NCBI GenBank assembly: GCA_950295325.1
Contig: OX485807.1
Span: 30,537,666 to 30,601,665, forward strand
Direction of reading: 5' to 3'
Origin: Polytrichum commune
Lineage: Eukaryota > Streptophyta > Polytrichopsida > Polytrichales > Polytrichaceae
DNA length: 64,000 bases
Both the position numbers and the translations under genes were made by a program. Positions 58,634-64,000 of this stretch are shown here, piece after piece. Position 1 is the first letter of the stretch, and each line of letters begins with the position of its first letter. Under the pieces are notes generated by a model, which ran no database searches, had not been told where the DNA came from, and was given only the letters and a program-made list of their open reading frames with translations.

Positions 58634-60027
58634 AGAAATTTTTGTCAATATGGATCATTTGATGTCATCCATATTAGAAAGTAATGTATATTATCCGAGG
58701 AAAGTCATTTAATTTGTTTAACTTTCATATACATCTCTAACCCAAATTACCTCTCAAATGTGGAGTTCCTATCAATAAATTAAAGCATGAGATAACTTTC
58801 TTGGAATAAATGAAAGTGATTTAATCTCATTAGGAAGCTCTTACAATTATTGAACTTACAACATTCAAGAGAAGATCTTGGATAGTGAAACATTCTTTCA
58901 AAAGCAATCATTTTATTTTCCTTAATTTTAAGCATGATATATTTTTATTTCATATATATTTTTTAATAAAATGTATGGAATTATGTCTTAGGGGCTGTAA
59001 TGATCGATGAGAATATTTAGATATGCGCAATACATAATTATAAGAACAATGTTGGACTAAAAAATACAATTAATGTTCACTTAAATCGAGTATTACACAT
59101 ACAAGTAATGAAAAACAAGAACATTGTTGGTACACAAGATAGCCAACTTATTATTATCGTCTTCCTAGCAGAAATAATCAGATTTAAAGCAGTTGAAAAT
59201 CCTCTACTATTTATCTTCCACTATTTATTTAATATTCCACATCATATGTTATTTAGTGACATGAAAGATAATATATGTCATGAATTTTAGAACAACTCAT
59301 TAGTTATCAATAATGAGGTGGTAGATTGAAGATGGTTACTAAATATTCTTTAGATTGGAACCTTGTGGTATTCCGACTTGCATTATTCATAGCACATAGA
59401 AAAAAAATGATAAAAGTCTCCACATTAAATATATTTTAAAGCATATTAATGGTTTAATCGTATTTTGAAACATGTGTCTCTTGATCTCAAGACTAGCTGA
59501 TTTCAAATAAATCTTCCAATTTGTTAGGACCAATTATGGACACCAACCAAAACATATATAAAAGTAAGGTATTTATGTACACAATTGGGTTGATTGAATA
59601 GACATTCATTCATTTATCATTAATACTAATAAAATCAAAATCAAAACTTGGTATTTCAATACATATTCCCTATAAATACTTTGAAGTTAAGTCGACATGT
59701 GTCGCACTAGCAACTCTAAATAAGTGTAAGGACTTCATACATAAATTTTATAAAATAAAAAAATCTTTTGAAACTCCTTTATAAATATTAACGTGACCCT
59801 AAACCAACAGCTGTTAGGTTAGATTTAATTATAGGAAAATTTCCAAGCATGTAGGTTGGCAACATTTATTATACATTAGTACCAAACCTTTAGTGAAATG
59901 AATGTTTAGATTGATCTATGAAATAATAACCATGTATAATAAGTTTGATGCTAACAGGTTGAGTTGCAATTTACACATCTCACAACTTTGTACAAGAACA
60001 TATATATGAAATTATTAGTCCTCTCAG
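58634..60027. other. AT-rich spacer
   Basis: No gene, RNA or clear repeat was recognised. Confidence 0.3.
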
Positions 60028-60181
60028 GAGGATGCAAGTGATGGTGATGCAAGGAGGAGAAAAGTAATATTGGAGAGTAATTATAAGGGCATATTTGCAT
60101 TCAATAAGGATGGTTTCTTGATAAAGTTGGATATTGTTAATAGACATCTATGGATCATCTTGCAAGATCCGATATACATGG
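60028..60181 (+). other. Exon-like segment (CTCTCAG acceptor, GTAAGC donor)
   Basis: Between CCTCTCAG and GTAAGC one frame is open for the full 154 bp. It reads 'EDASDGDARRRKVILE', then a mixed hydrophobic stretch ending '..LQDPIYMG'. Protein-like composition and good splice borders suggest an exon of the locus that includes the fingers upstream or the ORF at 61.3 kb. No family was recognised. Confidence 0.3.
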
Positions 60182-60470
60182 GTAAGCAATTTTGAAATCC
60201 TTTATTGAATCTTCGAAAGACAATATTTTGGGAGGGATTTTTCTTATAATTGGCGATTTAATTGTTTATTAAATTTTAATATAGATTGTTAGATGAAGAT
60301 ATAAATGCAAAGAACAAAAAAAATACCATGTTGTACAATGTGATATATTTAATTGAATTAGAGTATGTTCGAAAATTTACATGTCGGAGTTGTTGTAAAT
60401 AAAAATTTCAAAAAATAATACATGTTGGGTATAATCATAAATATGAAATAATATATGAAAAGATAATGTT

Positions 60471-60472
<2 letters not shown>

Positions 60473-60512
<40 letters not shown>
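60473..60512 (+). repeat. (TA)n microsatellite
   Basis: About 20 TA dinucleotides, followed by ACACATATAC. Confidence 0.95.
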
Positions 60513-60522
<10 letters not shown>

Positions 60523-61275
60523 TTCTTATGGGATGAAGTATATCTCAATATAAAATATGGATATACTATTAGGAGCAATTGGATGAGTAGACAAACTCTC
60601 ACTGATTGCCACACAACTTGTCATCATGTTGTTTATTATGTCGGAATAATGAGAAATAACTACCCTATTTGTCATACCTATTATATAATATTGGTTCAGA
60701 TTATTATAAGGATTTTTCCTTCTTAAATAAAAATGAGAATTTTTTTTTTCTATTGAAGAATCTATAGAAATATGTTCTCACATTGGTATAACTAAATATT
60801 TTAAATATTTTAATAATGTAATATTAACTATCCAATTTTGAAGGACGGGAAATATATGGTGGTTATGAAATGCCCAAATGACAAGTGCTAATTTATGTGA
60901 TTATGTCTTAGTGGCTTATAAGAATCTTAAGATGGTGTGGCATGAGGGTGTTGTGATAGTGCAAAATAGGGTTGAAAGAATTTTCATAAAGAAAATACTC
61001 CAAACATTTGATAAATAGATTGACCCTTGGTCCCCCCCCCCCTTTTTTCTTCCCTTAGTTATGAATCATTAGCTTATAATACACATCAAAATTGTATGGA
61101 GAGACCTAATAATCATGTTGTTAATGATGGACCTCTTAAAAAAACCATAGTAATTTTGCAATCAACATTGTTACATGTTAAACAAAATGATAATGTAAAT
61201 AAAATAATTTTAAGTATGGGCTTAAAAAGTATCTAACAATAATATTCTACAATTGAAATACTATATAAAGGTAAA

Positions 61276-61900
61276 GTGTACAAGATGAGATTAAATTTTG
61301 AGCTGAACATACACTTCCTTAAGAAGTTATTCTTGGACATATTGAGGCGTGTGAGATATAAGTACACAAGTCCACATGTTTATGTGCATGATGATGATCA
61401 AGTGTATGTGAGATTATTTGATGATGTAGGGCTTATGTTTGATGAAAGTAAGGAGAAGTTAGCATGGCTCATTGGAAGGGTGCAGAAAATAATCAAGGAT
61501 GTTAATAAAACAAAAACCATGTGGATTACGCCCGAAGTGTTTTTTTTCCGATAAGATTATCAAAATATTGCCGAAGTACCACAAACAAATTGCAGGATTG
61601 CAGTACACATATGGAGGTTATGAAGGAGCCGAATGCAACTTCATTGACATGGAGAATGTTGTATGTATAATTTTAATAGTCATTGATACAAACAAGGATG
61701 CACAGACATTGGTTGTAAAGGATCATGATGCCTTGGACAAACACATGGATTGTGAGATGAAATGTAGAGGCTTATGTAGTGGGGGTAGAGGTAGGAAGAA
61801 AAAATGTGTTGCACCTGTAATTGTTGCACCTCCTTCCAAAAAAAAGACCTCCAAAGGGCCCTCTAGTATTTGTAAATATTGTACCGACATTTACTTCTAA
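61276..61900 (+). pseudogene. Unrecognised ~205-residue ORF with one frame change
   Basis: Frame 1 (61276-61554) runs through 'KEKLAWLIGRVQKI' to a run of eight T (61541-61548). After it, the protein-like reading continues in another frame ('SDKIIKILPKYHK..') to the stop at 61898-61900. The second part contains 'ECNFIDMENVV', a later 'VIDTNKDAQTL' and 'ALDKHM', which align with the 67-codon ORF of the duplicated segment. A basic C-terminus follows ('GGRGRKKK', 'PSKKKTSKG') with CxxC at the end, nuclear-protein-like. A one-base homopolymer slip would restore one frame, so the break may be an error or a real lesion. The family is unknown. Confidence 0.4.
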
Positions 61901-62372
61901 CACCCCTCTTCGACGCTCTACAAGTTTTAAAAGATCGGTGTTCGAATTATTTATATACGTTGTGGATTTCTCGTTTAATAAATATGCAACCCAACTTTTT
62001 CTACACCTCATCTAATTTAATATGCTTTTCACGTAACGCTTTTATTCTTTTACTTTTGTATAATTAGATATAATTTTTACAAAAGTTGTCCTCTAAACCG
62101 TTTTAGTGCCGATGCCCCTTGCCTATAATATGGGAGTTGCGTACCTGGGAAGTCTCCTACTCAAATCTAAGACTACTTGAACTAACTTTACAACCAACTT
62201 GTACTATGAGCTCAAACCACACTACTAACAACTCCAAAGTCTTTTGCCCTGACTTATGTACCAAAACCTAACCCTAACCCTAAATGAGGGATACCCTAGT
62301 ATTCATAAAATATCCCAATGAAACCAATAATTACCATAGTAGAACAAATAGTACAGTAGTATGTTATTGCTG
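61901..62372. other. Non-coding spacer
   Basis: Two to three CCCTAA units (about 62266-62284) resemble telomere repeats but are too few to call an interstitial telomere. Nothing else was seen. Confidence 0.35.
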
Positions 62373-62723
62373 CACTAATTATCCTAATTAGTGCGTGTGG
62401 TAATAATTCCCGAAACATGCGCTATTTTGCCAAGTCTCAAAATTAGTGAGGGCTAAAAAATTTATCGAGTGATACTAAATTCATGGATACAAAATTAGTG
62501 AGTGCTCTAAGGTGTTTGTAGAGTGATCAAAGGATATCATATGCAAAAGTGAATAGTGCCGGTACTTTCAATGAATAAATTTTTTAATGAATAGTTTCGA
62601 GATGGACAGTGCTTCCTAGGTCTTTTGATGGAACAAATTTCATACCGGGAAGAAATTTGGTATCACCTTCACTAATTTCCCACACTCATTGTTAGCCTCC
62701 CTCACTAATTGGGATAATCAGTG
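62373..62723 (+). mobile_element. R-family MITE, copy 3 (shorter)
   Basis: Starts CACTAATTATCCTAATTAGTG and ends CACTAATTGGGATAATCAGTG. It shares internal blocks with the copies at 33.9 and 37.8 kb ('GTGCTCTAAGGTGTTTGTAGAGTG', 'CAGTGCTTCCTAGGTCTTTTG') but lacks about 200 bp of their centre. Confidence 0.6.
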
Positions 62724-64000
62724 TAGTCATCACAAAATTACTGGGCTACAAATTACTTATTGGTCCAAAACTTACTAATGAACCGTATATTAATACTAAG
62801 TAATAGCTAGAGATTCTACAACTATTTCCACCCTTCACACCAAGGGGGAATAGTAAAATAATGTTCCAGGGGGTGGACTCTTCATTGGATACTGAAATGA
62901 CGTGTGTGGGTCATTATGAAACTAAACCCCCTGCATATGAGAAGTTTACAGAGGAAAATAAATGTATACGTACTAACATCATGTCAAAAAATGGACTCAT
63001 GTATTTATACTAATCTTTCCAAATTTTCTGATAAATGCCTTCACTATATATACAAAATAATAATCATGATTTGAAAAGGCCTTTATGACTTATAAAATCC
63101 ACTTTTACTTTCCAATGAGAAAGTCATTGAGCATTTTTTTCATTCATAGCATGTAACTCAATGATTGCATCAAAAAAACAAAGAAAAAAACACAATAACT
63201 TAGCCACAATTCAAAGAGCAAAACTCAAGGGAGTTCATGAGCACTCCAAGAGCCTCTAGTTCGTTAACCATAAAACTCAAATACAAGCTCCAACAAGAAT
63301 GGACAAGGTAATCATTAAGGATTATTACCAAATGACAATAATGAAGACATGAATTGGATGAAACTAACACATCTATTGTCAAAAAAAACTCTAAACCTTA
63401 GGGGCCCTTTTTGTACATTTACATTTATTTCAAAATCTTAATACCCTTTCTAAATTTGCAGACAAGAGAAAAATAACATCTCTCCCTTATGCATATTATT
63501 TATGCTAATGCCTCAAACAATACCCCTTCTTACACTTACGTTAGTGTATATGTTGTTTAAAGACTCCACCCCTAGGAATAATGCCCCCAAAGATTGGTTG
63601 ATGATTTGTACCAATTGAAGCTCACTAGACTAATTTAGGGTCGTTGATCCCGATTTAAGGGTTGATCTTCCTTCAAATGGAAATTCCTAGACACTTCACT
63701 AATAATTAATATTGTCACCGTTCTCTCCCCCAATTCACCTTACCCGTCAATAGATGTTATGAACATCCACTCTTGAATGACCCAATGTGTTGTGGGACCA
63801 GATTACCTTGAACTACATCCAATGGACGACAAAAGAATTCGCAATCTCATAAGTGAAAACTGATGTAACTTTGACGGTACATATACTACAGGCATGTTTT
63901 TTGTTCAATAACTCAAACTTTATTATGCAACTTAGGAATTTATTTCATGATCACTAAATTTGGACGACATAAGCGTGCTATTTGGACCCACCATTGTTGT
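62724..64000. other. Non-coding to window end
   Basis: AT-rich, with no ORF of interest and no repeat structure that I can support. Confidence 0.3.

Noticed and set aside
62260-62285. Interstitial telomere repeat
   Set aside because: Only two to three imperfect CCCTAA units.
1-64000. CRISPR array, bacterial operon, phage or organellar insertion
   Set aside because: No regular spacer array, no ribosome-binding-site gene strings, and no recognisable organellar gene; the tandem repeats found are minisatellites without unique spacers.

Overview
The window is nuclear DNA of a land plant. It is AT-rich and made mostly of transposon-derived sequence, with few and spaced genes that carry spliceosomal introns (GT..AG). 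It also holds plant-type families: ankyrin/PGG membrane proteins, a MULE/SWIM transposase, ZF-HD-like zinc fingers and a telo-box. Nothing bacterial or organellar was recognised. The species cannot be read from the sequence, and no rRNA or intact tRNA gene was found.

Layout. 1-970: foldback-like nested inverted and tandem repeats. 970-2440: non-coding, relatively GC-rich. 2825-3226: remnant of a SWIM-finger transposase. 3700-4480: repeats probably subterminal to the next element. 4530-6960: a larger MULE-type transposase with one intron and two later frame changes. About 7350-7545: a SINE-like sequence. 7831-21548 and 38110-52678 are two direct copies (A and B) of one segment of about 14 kb. 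Each carries one two-exon ankyrin-repeat PGG gene on the minus strand (A: 8816-11656; B: 39742-42514), a long non-coding flank, a conserved 67-codon ORF and the same minisatellites. 21549-38110 separates the copies. It holds a Cys-rich ORF, a MULE-related repeat block, an exon-like ORF with a premature stop, a probable NOPCHAP1-like gene with an opposing neighbour, a non-autonomous hAT-like element and an inverted pair of MITEs. 52679-64000 holds a LINE-type RNase H remnant split by a MITE, two tandem ZF-HD-like zinc fingers, further exon-like pieces and a frameshifted Lys-rich ORF.

The two duplicate copies serve as natural controls for each other. Insertions present in one and absent from the other give target-site duplications with empty sites. 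By this route I could define a 561-bp MITE (second copy at 56582), a C/G-ended 335-bp element and a 583-bp element built from palindromic tandem repeats. An uncontrolled hAT-like element and a Tourist-like MITE were defined from their termini alone. The copies diverge unevenly: about 630 bp of upstream non-coding DNA looks identical, while the ankyrin exons differ at roughly one residue in eight or more. Copy B has lost a TATA-like motif and its C-terminal basic tail.

The ankyrin/PGG pair are the only long, clearly open genes. Proteins of this architecture (ACD6-like and relatives) are plant membrane proteins often tied to defence and ion stress; a role here is inference. The most unusual coding signal is the pair of divergent ZF-HD-like fingers at 57.98-58.26 kb. 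All splice sites, alignments and identities were judged by eye.
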